Source: Pseudomonas sp. PSB18
GTDB lineage: Bacteria; Pseudomonadota; Gammaproteobacteria; Pseudomonadales; Pseudomonadaceae
Direction: 5' to 3'
NCBI RefSeq assembly: GCF_014596565.1
Contig: NZ_NOIN01000009.1
Span: 186,001 to 250,000 of the forward strand
DNA length: 64,000 nt
The position numbers were made by a program, and so were the translations under genes. The notes below the pieces were generated by a model. It ran no database searches and was not told the origin of the DNA. It saw only the letters and a list, made by a program, of their open reading frames with translations. This document shows, in pieces, positions 1 to 8,096 of this stretch (positions are counted from its first letter, which is position 1; every line of letters starts with the position of its first letter).

Positions 1-38
1 TCCCACATTTGTGCCCAGAACGAATTCAATTGACAGCC

Positions 39-53
39 AATCATATGATGATT
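39..53. promoter_or_regulatory. putative operator upstream of the GntR/FadR gene
   Basis: A perfect inverted repeat AATCAT-ATG-ATGATT lies about 40 bases before the regulator start. Its core TCATAYGAT recurs at 2810 (before araF) and 46604 (before a second sugar-acid cluster). Size and symmetry fit the operator of a FadR-type GntR repressor, so autoregulation by the adjacent gene is a reasonable inference. No binding is shown by the sequence itself. Confidence 0.5.
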
Positions 54-91
54 AGCGTGAGCCACCAATAAGAGTGGCCCGCGGGGTTTTC

Positions 92-838
92 ATGTCCAGC
101 AGTTTTCACGCATCGACCGTCGATTGGCTCGGCGGTTGGATTGCCGCCGGCCAGGTCAAGGCTGGGCAGACCATCAAGGTCGAGGCGGACCTGGGCGAGC
201 AGTTGGGGGTCAGTCGCACGGTGATTCGTGAGGCGATCAAGACCCTGGTGGCCAAAGGCATGCTCGAGGTCGGGCCGAAAGTGGGGACGCGGGTGTTGCC
301 GGTGCGGCGCTGGAACCTGTTCGACCCACAGGTGGTCGGCTGGCTGTCACGCAGCGGTTTGCCAGAGAATTTTGTCGATGACCTGTTGGATCTGCGCCGC
401 ACCATCGAGCCGATGGCGGTGCGCTGGGCCTGCGAGCGGGCGACGGTTGAGCAGGTGCAGGCGATTCGCCTGGCCTACCATGCGCTGGAGCGGGCCGTGG
501 ACAGTGGCGCCGACTACAACCGGGCCGACCAGTTTTTCCACGAGTGCATCCTTGCCGCCAGCCACAATCAATTCATAGAACAAATGGTCCCGGCCCTGGG
601 GGCGTTGCTGGCGGTGTCGTTCGAGGTGTCGGCCGCCGATCCGGATGAACTGCGCCGCACCTTGCCCATCCACAAGGATATCGCCGAAGCCATCGCGTCC
701 CGCGACGCGACGCGTGGCGTCTGGGCCTGCATGACCCTGATCGACAACGCTGACCTGGCCATCAAGCGTTTTTACCCTAATGTGATGGCGGGTCGTACGG
801 ATACAGCCGGGCAAGACGGAAACGGGAGGTTTCAATGA
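92..838 (+). CDS. GntR/FadR-family transcriptional regulator of sugar catabolism
   Basis: A DNA-binding regulator of about 248 aa. The winged helix-turn-helix occupies residues ~25-70 (core LGVSRTVIREAIKTL, then the wing KVGTRV). An FCD effector domain follows (~90-230) with the metal-ligand pattern D-x3-H in ADQFFHE and a later histidine in PIHKDI. FadR-type regulators of this kind usually bind a sugar acid or lactone and release DNA. I prefer ATG at 92; GTG at 74 is in frame but has no better ribosome site. The stop overlaps the SMP-30 start (ATGA), so the two are translationally coupled. The palindrome at 39-53 suggests autoregulation. Its place at the head of a sugar dehydrogenase/importer locus suggests it controls that locus; the true effector is unknown. 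Confidence 0.85.
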   Translation: MSSSFHASTVDWLGGWIAAGQVKAGQTIKVEADLGEQLGVSRTVIREAIKTLVAKGMLEVGPKVGTRVLPVRRWNLFDPQVVGWLSRSGLPENFVDDLLDLRRTIEPMAVRWACERATVEQVQAIRLAYHALERAVDSGADYNRADQFFHECILAASHNQFIEQMVPALGALLAVSFEVSAADPDELRRTLPIHKDIAEAIASRDATRGVWACMTLIDNADLAIKRFYPNVMAGRTDTAGQDGNGRFQ

Positions 839-1710
839 TGTGGAAGGCGGTAACGGAGCACCGGGCGAAACTGGGCGAAGGGCCCTTCTGGGACGAGCCG
901 ACCCAAGCGCTGTATTGGGTCGACATCGCCGGCAAACAGGCGCTGCGGTTGATCGGCGCCAATGTACAGATCTGGCAGATGCCCGAGCATGTGTCCGCCT
1001 TCATCCCGACGCAGAGGGGGGATGCACTGGTGACACTGAGCAGCGGCGTCTACCGGTTGGATCTGGATTCGCCGGGCCTGGAGCCGCGCCTGACGCTGCT
1101 GTGCATGGCCGATCCCCAACCCGGCAACCGCCCCAACGAAGCCCGTTGCGATGTCCTGGGCCAGCTGTGGCTCGGGACCATGCAGAACAACATCGGCGAA
1201 AACGGTGAGGATCTGCCCCTGGAACATCGATCCGGTGGTTTGTTTCGCGTGGGCGCCGATGGCCGGGTCATGCCGTTGCTGCGCGGACGGGGCATTCCCA
1301 ACACGTTGTTGTGGAGTCCCGACGGTACCACGGTGTATTTCGGTGAAAGCCTCGACGGCACGTTGTACCGGCATTTCATCCATCCCGATGGCAGCCTGGC
1401 GCCCGCCGAAGTCTGGTTCGGCCCGCATTCGCGGGGCGGGCCGGACGGATCGGCGATGGACGCCCGGGGTTATGTCTGGAACGCCCGCTGGGATGGCAGT
1501 TGCCTGCTGCGAATCAGCCCCGATGGGCAGGTCGACCGGGTGATCGAGCTGCCGGTGAGTCGTCCCACCAGTTGCGTGTTCGGGGGAGAGGATCTCAAGA
1601 CCCTTTACATCACCAGTGCGGCCAGTCCGTTGGCGCATCCGCTGGATGGCGCGGTGCTGTCCATGCGAGTCGATGTGCCGGGTGTGAGCTGTACACGGTT
1701 TGCTGGGTAA
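835..1710 (+). CDS. SMP-30/gluconolaconase-family sugar lactonase
   Basis: A 291-aa six-bladed beta-propeller lactonase (SMP-30/gluconolactonase/LRE family), predicted to open the aldonolactone made by the neighbouring sugar dehydrogenase. Metal-site signatures are visible: EGPFWDEP near the N-terminus (Glu), the Asn in RPNEARCD, the Asn in GIPNTLLWS, and the Asp in GGPDGSAMD. There is no signal peptide, so it is cytoplasmic. A strong GGGAGG ribosome site precedes ATG 835, which overlaps the stop of the regulator gene. With the SDR at 1947 and dgoKAD further on, D-galactono- or L-arabinono-lactone are the most likely substrates. The substrate assignment is inferred from context. Confidence 0.85.
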   Translation: MMWKAVTEHRAKLGEGPFWDEPTQALYWVDIAGKQALRLIGANVQIWQMPEHVSAFIPTQRGDALVTLSSGVYRLDLDSPGLEPRLTLLCMADPQPGNRPNEARCDVLGQLWLGTMQNNIGENGEDLPLEHRSGGLFRVGADGRVMPLLRGRGIPNTLLWSPDGTTVYFGESLDGTLYRHFIHPDGSLAPAEVWFGPHSRGGPDGSAMDARGYVWNARWDGSCLLRISPDGQVDRVIELPVSRPTSCVFGGEDLKTLYITSAASPLAHPLDGAVLSMRVDVPGVSCTRFAG

Positions 1711-1770
1711 ATCCCAAAATATGGGATGTAAATATATATATTGAGATTGTTTGGCGGCCGGGTTTATAGT
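1711..1770 (+). promoter_or_regulatory. sugar-regulon promoter module, copy 1 (palindrome, -35, -10)
   Basis: The palindrome ATCCCA-AAATA-TGGGAT (1711-1727) is followed by an A/T tract, a -35-like TTGAGA at 1741-1746 and a -10-like TATAGT at 1765-1770 with an 18-base spacer. The same arrangement, with the same spacing, occurs at 8818-8877 before dgoK. The operator sits upstream of -35, a position suited to an activator. The IclR-family protein at 13287 is the most attractive local candidate to bind it, but this is inference. Confidence 0.65.
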
Positions 1771-1822
1771 CGGCTCCATCAGCAACATGCATTCACACTA
1801 AAAAAACAACACAGGTGAAGCG

Positions 1823-1954
1823 ATGCAACGATCCATCCCCGTACGCCCCGGTGGCGTACGTGACCCTCTGTCCTCCCAGCGCCTTCGGCCGGTCATCCCT
1901 GGATGCCCGGTTTTTGTCGTGGCTGCGGATAGCGGAGTCGTGAGTCATGGCTGA
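1823..1954 (+). CDS. 43-aa leader ORF overlapping the SDR start
   Basis: This short ORF begins at an ATG placed just behind an ACAGGTGAAG ribosome site identical to the one that serves dgoK (8902-8911). It runs 43 codons and its TGA overlaps the first codons of the SDR gene in another frame. The peptide (starts MQRSIPVRPGG) resembles nothing I know. A 7-bp stem with a 5-base loop (GTACGCC / GGCGTAC, 1841-1859) lies inside it. It may be a translationally coupled leader peptide, or a by-product of copying the dgo promoter together with its start region. Nothing in the sequence proves that it is translated. Confidence 0.35.
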   Translation: MQRSIPVRPGGVRDPLSSQRLRPVIPGCPVFVVAADSGVVSHG

Positions 1955-2765
1955 AGCGCTTTCCTTGCCGCCGGTGCCCGAGCCACCGAAGGGCGAGCGG
2001 CTGAAGAACAAGGTGGCGCTGTTGACCGGTGCCGCCCAAGGTATTGGCGAGGCCATCGTCGCCGCGTTCGCTTCACAACAGGCGCGGCTGGTGATCGGCG
2101 ACATCCAGGCCGGCAAGGTCGAACAGGTTGCCGCTGACTGGCGTGAACGCGGGGCGGACGTGCAAGCCTTGCAAGCCGATGTGTCGAACCCGCAGGACCT
2201 GCAGGCCATGGCCCGCCGGGCTGTTGAATTGCACGGTCGCATTGATGTGCTGGTGAATTGTGCCGGCGTCAATGTGTTCCGCGACCCGTTGGAAATGACT
2301 GAGGAAGACTGGCGCCGCTGCTTCGCCATCGACCTGGACGGTGCTTGGTACGGCTGCAAGGCTGTGTTGCCGCAGATGATCGAGCAGGGCGTGGGCAGCA
2401 TCATCAACATTGCGTCGACCCATTCGTCCCACATCATTCCCGGCTGTTTTCCTTACCCGGTGGCCAAGCATGGCTTGCTCGGCCTGACGCGCGCCCTGGG
2501 CATCGAATACGCACCCAAGGGCGTCCGCGTCAACGCCATTGCACCGGGCTACATCGAAACCCAACTGAACGTCGACTACTGGAACGGCTTTGCCGATCCT
2601 CATGCCGAACGCCAGCGTGCGCTGGATCTGCACCCGCCACGCCGTATCGGGCAACCGATTGAAGTGGCAATGACGGCCGTGTTCCTGGCCAGTGATGAAG
2701 CTCCTTTCATCAACGCTTCATGCATCACCATTGATGGTGGACGTTCGGTCATGTACCACGACTGA
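1947..2765 (+). CDS. SDR-family sugar 1-dehydrogenase (galactose/arabinose type)
   Basis: A 272-aa classical short-chain dehydrogenase. The Rossmann motif TGAAQGIG is near residue 28, NCAG near 107 and the catalytic S / Y-x3-K in STHSSH...YPVAK. The C-terminus ends in the usual IDGGRS stretch. An extension of about 20 residues before the Rossmann fold (PPVPEPPKGERLK) is seen. Next to a lactonase and an AraFGH importer, oxidation of D-galactose or L-arabinose at C1 to the lactone is the best guess. It is transcribed from the module at 1711-1770 and may be coupled to the 43-aa leader. The gene lies between the regulator/lactonase pair and araFGH and seems to have its own promoter. Confidence 0.8.
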   Translation: MAEALSLPPVPEPPKGERLKNKVALLTGAAQGIGEAIVAAFASQQARLVIGDIQAGKVEQVAADWRERGADVQALQADVSNPQDLQAMARRAVELHGRIDVLVNCAGVNVFRDPLEMTEEDWRRCFAIDLDGAWYGCKAVLPQMIEQGVGSIINIASTHSSHIIPGCFPYPVAKHGLLGLTRALGIEYAPKGVRVNAIAPGYIETQLNVDYWNGFADPHAERQRALDLHPPRRIGQPIEVAMTAVFLASDEAPFINASCITIDGGRSVMYHD

Positions 2766-2809
2766 ACATTCCGGGATTGCAGTCGGAAACTTCGCCTGTA
2801 ATCCAATCA

Positions 2810-2822
2810 TCATACGATATGA
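2810..2822. promoter_or_regulatory. putative operator upstream of araF
   Basis: TCAT-ACGAT-ATGA (2810-2822) is an inverted repeat in the SDR-araF intergenic region. Its first nine bases TCATACGAT equal those at 46604 and differ by one from the site at 41-49. It suggests that the FadR-type regulator at 92 also controls the importer. The half-sites here are separated by 5 bases instead of 3, which weakens the match. Confidence 0.45.
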
Positions 2823-2937
2823 CTATTTAGATCTATGCTGTAGCAACTTGCTGTGACCGCCCAGCCTGCGCTTTACCACCGATGGTGGAGCAGACCCTGG
2901 ACGTTTGGCTTTCAATAAAAAAAACAAGGAGTCAACT

Positions 2938-3942
2938 ATGAATCATCGTCGTGGGATCCGTTCCCTGTGCCGCGTTGCCCTGGCAGTTGCCGCGGTTGGT
3001 CTCAGCAGTAGCTTGCTGGCGGCTGAAGAAGTGAAGATCGGTTTTCTGGTCAAGCAGGCCGAGGAGCCTTGGTTCCAGACCGAATGGGCGTTCGCCGAGA
3101 AGGCGGGCAAGGACAAGGGCTTCAAGGTCATCAAGATTGCCGTGCCCGATGGCGAGAAGACCCTCTCGGCCATCGACAGCCTCGCGGCCAACGGCGCCAA
3201 GGGCTTCGTGATCTGCCCGCCGGACGTGTCCCTGGGCCCGGCCATCATGGCCAAGGCCAAACTCAACGACATGAAAGTCATCGCTGTCGATGACCGTTTC
3301 GTCGATGCCAACGGCAAGTTCATGGAAGACGTGCCGTACCTTGGCATGGCCGCGTTCGAAGTGGGCCAGAAGCAGGGCACCGCCATGGCCGCTGAAGCCA
3401 AAAAACGTGGTTGGGACTGGAAAGAAACCTACGCGGTGATCAACACCTTCAACGAGTTGGACACCGGCAAGAAACGCACCGACGGTTCGATTGACGCCCT
3501 GAAGAAAGCCGGTATGCCGGACGATCACATCCTCACCACTGCGCTTAAGACCCTCGACGTACCGGGGAGTATGGACTCCACCAACTCCGCGCTGGTGAAA
3601 CTGCCCAGCGGTGCGAAGAACCTGATCATCGGCGGCATGAACGACAACACTGTGCTGGGTGGCGTGCGCGCGACTGAAAGCGCCGGGTTCAAGGCAGACA
3701 ACGTGATCGGGATCGGCATCAACGGCACCGACGCCATCGGCGAGCTGAAGAAGCCCCACAGCGGTTTCTTCGGTTCGATGCTGCCTAGCCCGCACATCGA
3801 AGGCTACAAGACTGCCGAGATGATGTTCGAGTGGGTTACCACCGGCAAGGAGCCACCGAAATACACCGCCATGGACGAAGTGACGCTGATCACTCGGGAG
3901 AACTTCAAGCAGGAGCTGGAAAAGATCGGCCTGTGGAATTGA
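2938..3942 (+). CDS. araF: AraF-type periplasmic sugar-binding protein (L-arabinose/D-galactose)
   Basis: A 334-aa periplasmic solute-binding protein of the ribose/arabinose type I fold. A signal peptide covers residues 1-34 (LAVAAVGLSSSLLA, cleavage near AEE). Strings typical of E. coli AraF are present throughout: FLVKQAEEPWFQTEW, KVIKIAVPDGEKTL, GAKGFVIC, GGMNDNTVLGGVRATES and FGSMLPSPHIEGYK. AraF-type proteins bind L-arabinose and D-galactose. Start: ATG 2938 behind AAGGAGTCAACT. An AAAAACAA motif at 2920-2927, directly before the ribosome site, resembles a Crc/Hfq catabolite-repression target. A stable hairpin separates it from araG. Confidence 0.93.
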   Translation: MNHRRGIRSLCRVALAVAAVGLSSSLLAAEEVKIGFLVKQAEEPWFQTEWAFAEKAGKDKGFKVIKIAVPDGEKTLSAIDSLAANGAKGFVICPPDVSLGPAIMAKAKLNDMKVIAVDDRFVDANGKFMEDVPYLGMAAFEVGQKQGTAMAAEAKKRGWDWKETYAVINTFNELDTGKKRTDGSIDALKKAGMPDDHILTTALKTLDVPGSMDSTNSALVKLPSGAKNLIIGGMNDNTVLGGVRATESAGFKADNVIGIGINGTDAIGELKKPHSGFFGSMLPSPHIEGYKTAEMMFEWVTTGKEPPKYTAMDEVTLITRENFKQELEKIGLWN

Positions 3943-3958
3943 CGGCCGGTTGATTCAA

Positions 3959-3986
3959 AAGCGGCCCTGGTGTCTTGGGGCCGCTT
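3959..3986 (+). other. intercistronic hairpin between araF and araG
   Basis: The arms AAGCGGCCC and GGGCCGCTT enclose a 10-base loop. There is no T-run, so this looks like an mRNA-stabilising or attenuating element rather than a full terminator. Such elements commonly raise binding-protein levels above those of the ATPase and permease. Confidence 0.55.
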
Positions 3987-4010
3987 GATCTCTGTGAGTT
4001 CGAGGTGGTT

Positions 4011-5555
4011 ATGCAAGCGCAAACAGCGACACAGCAACACAACATCGGCGCCAGCTTGCGGTTCAATGGAATCGGCAAGGCCTTTCCTGGCGTGCAGGCG
4101 TTGGCCAATATCAGTTTTGTTGCCCATCCAGGCCAGGTTCATGCCTTGATGGGGGAAAACGGCGCGGGCAAGTCCACGTTGCTGAAGATTCTGGGTGGGG
4201 CCTATATCCCGAGCAGCGGCGAGCTGCAGATCGGCGAGCAGACGATGGCCTTCAAATGCACGGCCGACAGCATCGCCAGCGGCGTAGCGGTGATTCACCA
4301 GGAGCTGCATCTGGTGCCGGAAATGACGGTGGCCGAGAACCTGTTCCTGGGCCATCTGCCGGCCCGCTTCGGCCTGGTCAATCGCGGCGTGTTGCGCCAG
4401 CAGGCGTTGGCGCTGCTCAAGGGCCTGGCCGACGAAATCGATCCCCAGGAAAAAGTCGGGCGTCTGTCCCTCGGTCAGCGCCAACTGGTGGAAATCGCCA
4501 AGGCCCTGTCCCGGGGCGCCCATGTGATTGCTTTCGATGAACCCACCAGCAGCCTTTCTGCACGGGAAATCGACCGCTTGATGGCGATCATCGCCCGCCT
4601 GCGGGACGAGGGCAAAGTGGTGCTGTATGTGAGCCACCGCATGGAAGAAGTGTTCCGCATCTGTAACGCGGTGACGGTGTTCAAGGACGGCCGCTACGTG
4701 CGCACCTTCGACAATATGAGCGAGTTGACCCACGATCAGTTGGTCACCTGCATGGTCGGGCGCGATATCCAGGACATCTATGATTATCGCGCCCGTGAGC
4801 GCGGTGAAGTGGCGCTGCAGGTCGACCGCCTGCTCGGTCCAGGGCTGCGTGAACCGGTGAGTTTCCAGGTGCACAAAGGTGAAATCCTCGGCTTGTTCGG
4901 GCTGGTGGGAGCTGGACGCACCGAATTGCTGCGATTGCTCAGCGGCCTGGAACGCCAGACCGAAGGGAGCCTGGTCCTGCACGGCGAGGCGTTGAAACTG
5001 CGTTCGCCCCGGGATGCCATCGCCGCTGGCGTACTGCTCTGCCCGGAAGACCGCAAGAAGGAAGGCATCATGCCCCTGGCCAGCGTCGGCGAGAACATCA
5101 ACATCAGCGCCCGCAGTGCCCATTCCACCCTCGGCTGCCTGTTGCGCGGCGATTGGGAAAAGGGCAATGCCGACAAGCAGATCAAGGCGTTGAAAGTGAA
5201 GACGCCGACGGCGGGGCAGAAAATCATGTTCCTGTCCGGCGGCAACCAGCAGAAGGCGATCCTCGGTCGCTGGCTGTCGATGCCGATGAAAGTCCTGTTG
5301 CTGGACGAGCCCACCCGCGGCATCGATATCGGTGCGAAGGCTGAGATCTACCAGATCATCCACAACCTGGCGGCCGAGGGCATCGCGGTGATTGTGGTAT
5401 CCAGCGACCTGATGGAAGTGATGGGCATTTCCGACCGGATCCTGGTGCTGTGCGAAGGGGCCATGCGCGGCGAGCTGCCGCGTGCCGAGGCCAACGAATC
5501 CAACCTGCTGCAACTGGCGCTGCCACGCCAACGCGTTGCCGACGCGGCGAACTGA
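4011..5555 (+). CDS. araG: AraG-type sugar ABC transporter ATP-binding protein
   Basis: A 514-aa duplicated ABC ATPase that energises the AraFGH importer at the inner membrane. First half: Walker A GENGAGKST, signature LSLGQRQLVEIAK, Walker B VIAFDEPTSSLSA. The second half has a degenerate Walker A (GLVGAGRTELLR), signature FLSGGNQQKA and Walker B LLLDEPTRGID, as is usual in the MglA/AraG/RbsA group. ATG 4011 follows CGAGGTGGTT; the hairpin 3959-3986 precedes it. It is followed after 10 bases by araH. Confidence 0.93.
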   Translation: MQAQTATQQHNIGASLRFNGIGKAFPGVQALANISFVAHPGQVHALMGENGAGKSTLLKILGGAYIPSSGELQIGEQTMAFKCTADSIASGVAVIHQELHLVPEMTVAENLFLGHLPARFGLVNRGVLRQQALALLKGLADEIDPQEKVGRLSLGQRQLVEIAKALSRGAHVIAFDEPTSSLSAREIDRLMAIIARLRDEGKVVLYVSHRMEEVFRICNAVTVFKDGRYVRTFDNMSELTHDQLVTCMVGRDIQDIYDYRARERGEVALQVDRLLGPGLREPVSFQVHKGEILGLFGLVGAGRTELLRLLSGLERQTEGSLVLHGEALKLRSPRDAIAAGVLLCPEDRKKEGIMPLASVGENINISARSAHSTLGCLLRGDWEKGNADKQIKALKVKTPTAGQKIMFLSGGNQQKAILGRWLSMPMKVLLLDEPTRGIDIGAKAEIYQIIHNLAAEGIAVIVVSSDLMEVMGISDRILVLCEGAMRGELPRAEANESNLLQLALPRQRVADAAN

Positions 5556-5565
5556 GAGGTAAATC

Positions 5566-6534
5566 ATGACCATTCAAAACAATGCACTGCCAACGGCACG
5601 CAAACCCCTGGACATGCGTCGGTTCCTCGACGACTGGGTCATGCTGCTGGCGGCCATCGGCATCTTCGTGCTCTGCACGCTGTTGATCGACAACTTCCTG
5701 TCGCCGCTGAACATGCGAGGTCTGGGGCTGGCGATTTCCACCACCGGCATTGCCGCCTGCACCATGTTGTATTGCCTGGCATCCGGGCACTTCGACTTGT
5801 CGGTCGGCTCGGTGATCGCCTGCGCCGGCGTGGTCGCGGCAGTGGTGATGCGCGATACCAACAGCGTGTTCCTGGGTGTCAGCGCGGCACTGGTGATGGG
5901 GCTGATCGTGGGGCTGATCAACGGCATCGTCATTGCCAAGCTACGGGTCAATGCCTTGATCACCACGCTGGCGACCATGCAGATCGTTCGCGGCCTGGCC
6001 TATATCTTTGCCAATGGCAAGGCGGTGGGCGTGTCCCAGGAATCGTTCTTCGTGTACGGCAACGGCCAGTTGTTCGGCGTGCCGGTACCGATCCTGATCA
6101 CCATCGTCTGCTTCCTGTTTTTCGGCTGGTTGCTGAACTACACCACCTATGGGCGCAACACCATGGCCATCGGTGGTAATCAGGAAGCCGCATTGCTGGC
6201 AGGGGTGAACGTCGACCGCACCAAGATCATCATCTTCGCCGTGCACGGCGTGATCGGCGCGTTGGCAGGTGTGATCCTGGCCTCGCGCATGACCTCCGGC
6301 CAACCGATGATCGGCCAGGGCTTCGAACTGACAGTGATCTCGGCCTGCGTGCTGGGCGGGGTATCGTTGAGCGGTGGTATCGGCATGATCCGTCACGTGA
6401 TTGCCGGCGTGCTGATTCTGGCGATCATCGAAAACGCGATGAACCTGAAGAACATCGACACCTTCTACCAATACGTCATCCGTGGCTCGATCCTGCTGCT
6501 CGCGGTGGTCATCGACCGCATGAAACAGCGCTGA
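5566..6534 (+). CDS. araH: AraH-type sugar ABC transporter permease
   Basis: A 322-aa inner-membrane permease with 8-10 hydrophobic segments. It is strikingly like E. coli AraH: NMRGLGLAIS, CLASGHFDLSVGSVIACAGV, NALITTLATMQIVRGLAYI, GRNTMAIGGNQEAA and ASRMTSGQPM are all present. It completes the araFGH operon, 10 bases after araG with ribosome site AGAGGT. The REP pair at 6558-6657 follows. Confidence 0.93.
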   Translation: MTIQNNALPTARKPLDMRRFLDDWVMLLAAIGIFVLCTLLIDNFLSPLNMRGLGLAISTTGIAACTMLYCLASGHFDLSVGSVIACAGVVAAVVMRDTNSVFLGVSAALVMGLIVGLINGIVIAKLRVNALITTLATMQIVRGLAYIFANGKAVGVSQESFFVYGNGQLFGVPVPILITIVCFLFFGWLLNYTTYGRNTMAIGGNQEAALLAGVNVDRTKIIIFAVHGVIGALAGVILASRMTSGQPMIGQGFELTVISACVLGGVSLSGGIGMIRHVIAGVLILAIIENAMNLKNIDTFYQYVIRGSILLLAVVIDRMKQR

Positions 6535-6557
6535 AACCTGCTTCGACCGGGCGGGTC

Positions 6558-6657
6558 CCATCGCGGGCAAGCCCGGCTCCCACAGGATTTTGTGTCTGTC
6601 GCGGAGCGCGTAGACGCCGCAGATTTCCTGTGGGAGCGAGCCTGCTCGCGATGGCGT
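6558..6657. repeat. REP pair (inverted, REPIN-like)
   Basis: Two divergently oriented REP palindromes, one as TCGCGGGCAAGCCCGGCTCC and one as GGGAGCGAGCCTGCTCGCGA, lie about 45 bases apart between araH and a convergent gene. Their position after a sugar operon suits a 3'-end-protecting or supercoiling-related role. Confidence 0.85.
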
Positions 6658-6675
6658 CCGCCCTGACGCCGCCAA

Positions 6676-7056
6676 TCAAGCAGCCTTGCGCAACGCCTCG
6701 ATCAACTCCTGCTTGCGCATTTTCGAACGCCCGGGAATGTTTTTCGCCCGGGCTTCCTTCATCAGGCTGTCGACCGTCTGGGCTTCATGGGAAGCCTTGC
6801 TGCCACGGGGATGGCCTTCCCGGGTCTTGGCTGCACGACGGGCCGATTCCTTGCGGTCGGTTTTCTTTTCCGCGGCCGGTTTATGTTTCCCCGAACCGCC
6901 GGAGCGCTCGCCGCCGCCGGACTGTTTGTTCACCGTCGCCCAAGCGCGTTCCTCGGCCGTATCCTCGGACAGGCCTTTCTTCTCGTAGCTTTTTTCGATG
7001 TGTTCGGCCTTGCGCTTTTGCTCGGCGGTGTATTTGTCTTTGCTTCCACGAGGCAT
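6676..7056 (-). CDS. plasmid-stabilisation/Rho-N-domain-like basic protein
   Basis: A 126-aa, very basic, lysine/arginine-rich cytoplasmic protein. The N-terminus (MPRGSKDKYTAEQKRKAEHI) and the E-x-ERAWATVNK segment are typical of small stress-associated proteins that annotation pipelines call plasmid stabilization protein. A disordered Gly/Lys/Arg linker (~50-90) leads to a C-terminal Rho-N/SAP-like helical domain (SLMKEARAKNIPGRSKMRKQ) that may bind nucleic acid. Ribosome site GAGGAAATCCC precedes the start. Real partners are not evident; 7088-7432 is upstream on the same strand. Confidence 0.7.
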   Translation of the reverse strand: MPRGSKDKYTAEQKRKAEHIEKSYEKKGLSEDTAEERAWATVNKQSGGGERSGGSGKHKPAAEKKTDRKESARRAAKTREGHPRGSKASHEAQTVDSLMKEARAKNIPGRSKMRKQELIEALRKAA

Positions 7057-7087
7057 GGGATTTCCTCCTCAAGTGTGTGAGCAGAGG

Positions 7088-7432
7088 CTACTGGCTGGCG
7101 CCGCCTTCGGAGCCCGAACCACCGGTGGTGGTTTTCGAGCCCACGCCGGTTCCGGCGTTATCGGGCGCTGTAGAGTCCGGTGTGTTCATGCCGCCCTGAC
7201 GGCCCATGTCATTACCCTGCACACGCGGATCGGTGCCAGTGGCGGGTGGCTGGCCATTGTTCAGGGTGCCGGCGCCGGTGCCGTCGGTGTTCAACTTGGG
7301 CATGCCCTGGGTGGCAGGCGAGTTGGGGGCCTCCACCGGGTCGGTCGGTCCGGTGCCCGAGGTGGACGCCGCGAAGGCCACCGAGGACAGCAGTGCGGCA
7401 AATGTGAACGCAGTCAGCCTTGAAGTGATCAT
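7088..7432 (-). CDS. exported low-complexity Gly/Pro/Thr-rich protein, unknown function
   Basis: A 114-aa protein. A signal peptide (residues 1-~20, LTAFTFAALLSSVAFA) is followed by a mature part rich in Gly, Thr, Pro, Asn and Asp with no cysteine and no recognisable fold. The start at 7432 is fixed by GGAGGCGACACC directly upstream; in-frame ATG further upstream lacks a ribosome site. It resembles in composition the exported protein at 58479-58832 (shared themes of T-x-D, PPGT, GTGxGS). It is likely intrinsically disordered in the periplasm. Function unknown. Confidence 0.6.
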   Translation of the reverse strand: MITSRLTAFTFAALLSSVAFAASTSGTGPTDPVEAPNSPATQGMPKLNTDGTGAGTLNNGQPPATGTDPRVQGNDMGRQGGMNTPDSTAPDNAGTGVGSKTTTGGSGSEGGASQ

Positions 7433-7608
7433 GGTGTCGCCTCCATTTTTCAGATGCTTGCCTGATCTTGGGCCGCGCTGGATCGGCGTTGGTGCCTCGG
7501 GGGCGACGAATGGCGCTTTTGCCGGTGGATCATCATTTTGGATTGGCATGTGACGAGCGCTGCGTAGCGGCTTAGTATGAGGCTTTCCATTGGCTACAAG
7601 GCCTGTTC

Positions 7609-8091
7609 ATGACGATCGAGATCCGTCCTGCGCAACCCAGCGATGCGCCTCAAATCCTTGCCTTCATCACCGAGCTGGCCGACTACGAGAAGGCCCGTCA
7701 CGAAGTCATCGCCAGTGTGGCCGACATCGAGCGCAGCCTGTTCAGCGAAGGCGCGACCGCCCACGGGCTGATCTGCTTGCGCGATGGCGTGCCGATTGGT
7801 TTCGCGGTGTTTTTCTTCAGTTACTCCACCTGGTTGGGCAGCAATTGCCTGTATCTGGAAGACCTGTACATCACGCCCGAGCAGCGTGGTGGCGGGGCGG
7901 GCAAGACGTTGTTGCGTCATCTGGCCAAGGTTGCCTGCGACAACGATTGCGGTCGTTTCGAATGGAGCGTCCTGGACTGGAACACGCCGGCGATCGAGTT
8001 CTACAAATCCCTCGGCGCGCAACCCCAGGAAGAATGGGTGCGCTACCGGATGGACGGTAAGGTGCTACGGGATTTCGCCCAAGGCAACTGA
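7609..8091 (+). CDS. GNAT N-acetyltransferase (diamine acetyltransferase-like)
   Basis: A 160-aa single-domain GNAT enzyme that transfers acetyl from acetyl-CoA to an amine. The acetyl-CoA loop is seen as LYITPEQRGGGAGKTLLRHL (~85-105), and the C-terminal W-x-VLDWNTPAIEFYKSLGAQ is typical of the spermidine/spermine acetyltransferase-like subgroup. Cytoplasmic. The gene stands alone, convergent with the GST gene 5 bases away. The amine acceptor is unknown. Confidence 0.82.
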   Translation: MTIEIRPAQPSDAPQILAFITELADYEKARHEVIASVADIERSLFSEGATAHGLICLRDGVPIGFAVFFFSYSTWLGSNCLYLEDLYITPEQRGGGAGKTLLRHLAKVACDNDCGRFEWSVLDWNTPAIEFYKSLGAQPQEEWVRYRMDGKVLRDFAQGN

Positions 8092-8096
8092 ATGGC

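Noticed and set aside
3804..5573. 589-codon minus-strand frame across araG
   Set aside because: Shadow of araG; composition (Gln/His-rich) is typical of antisense high-GC frames.
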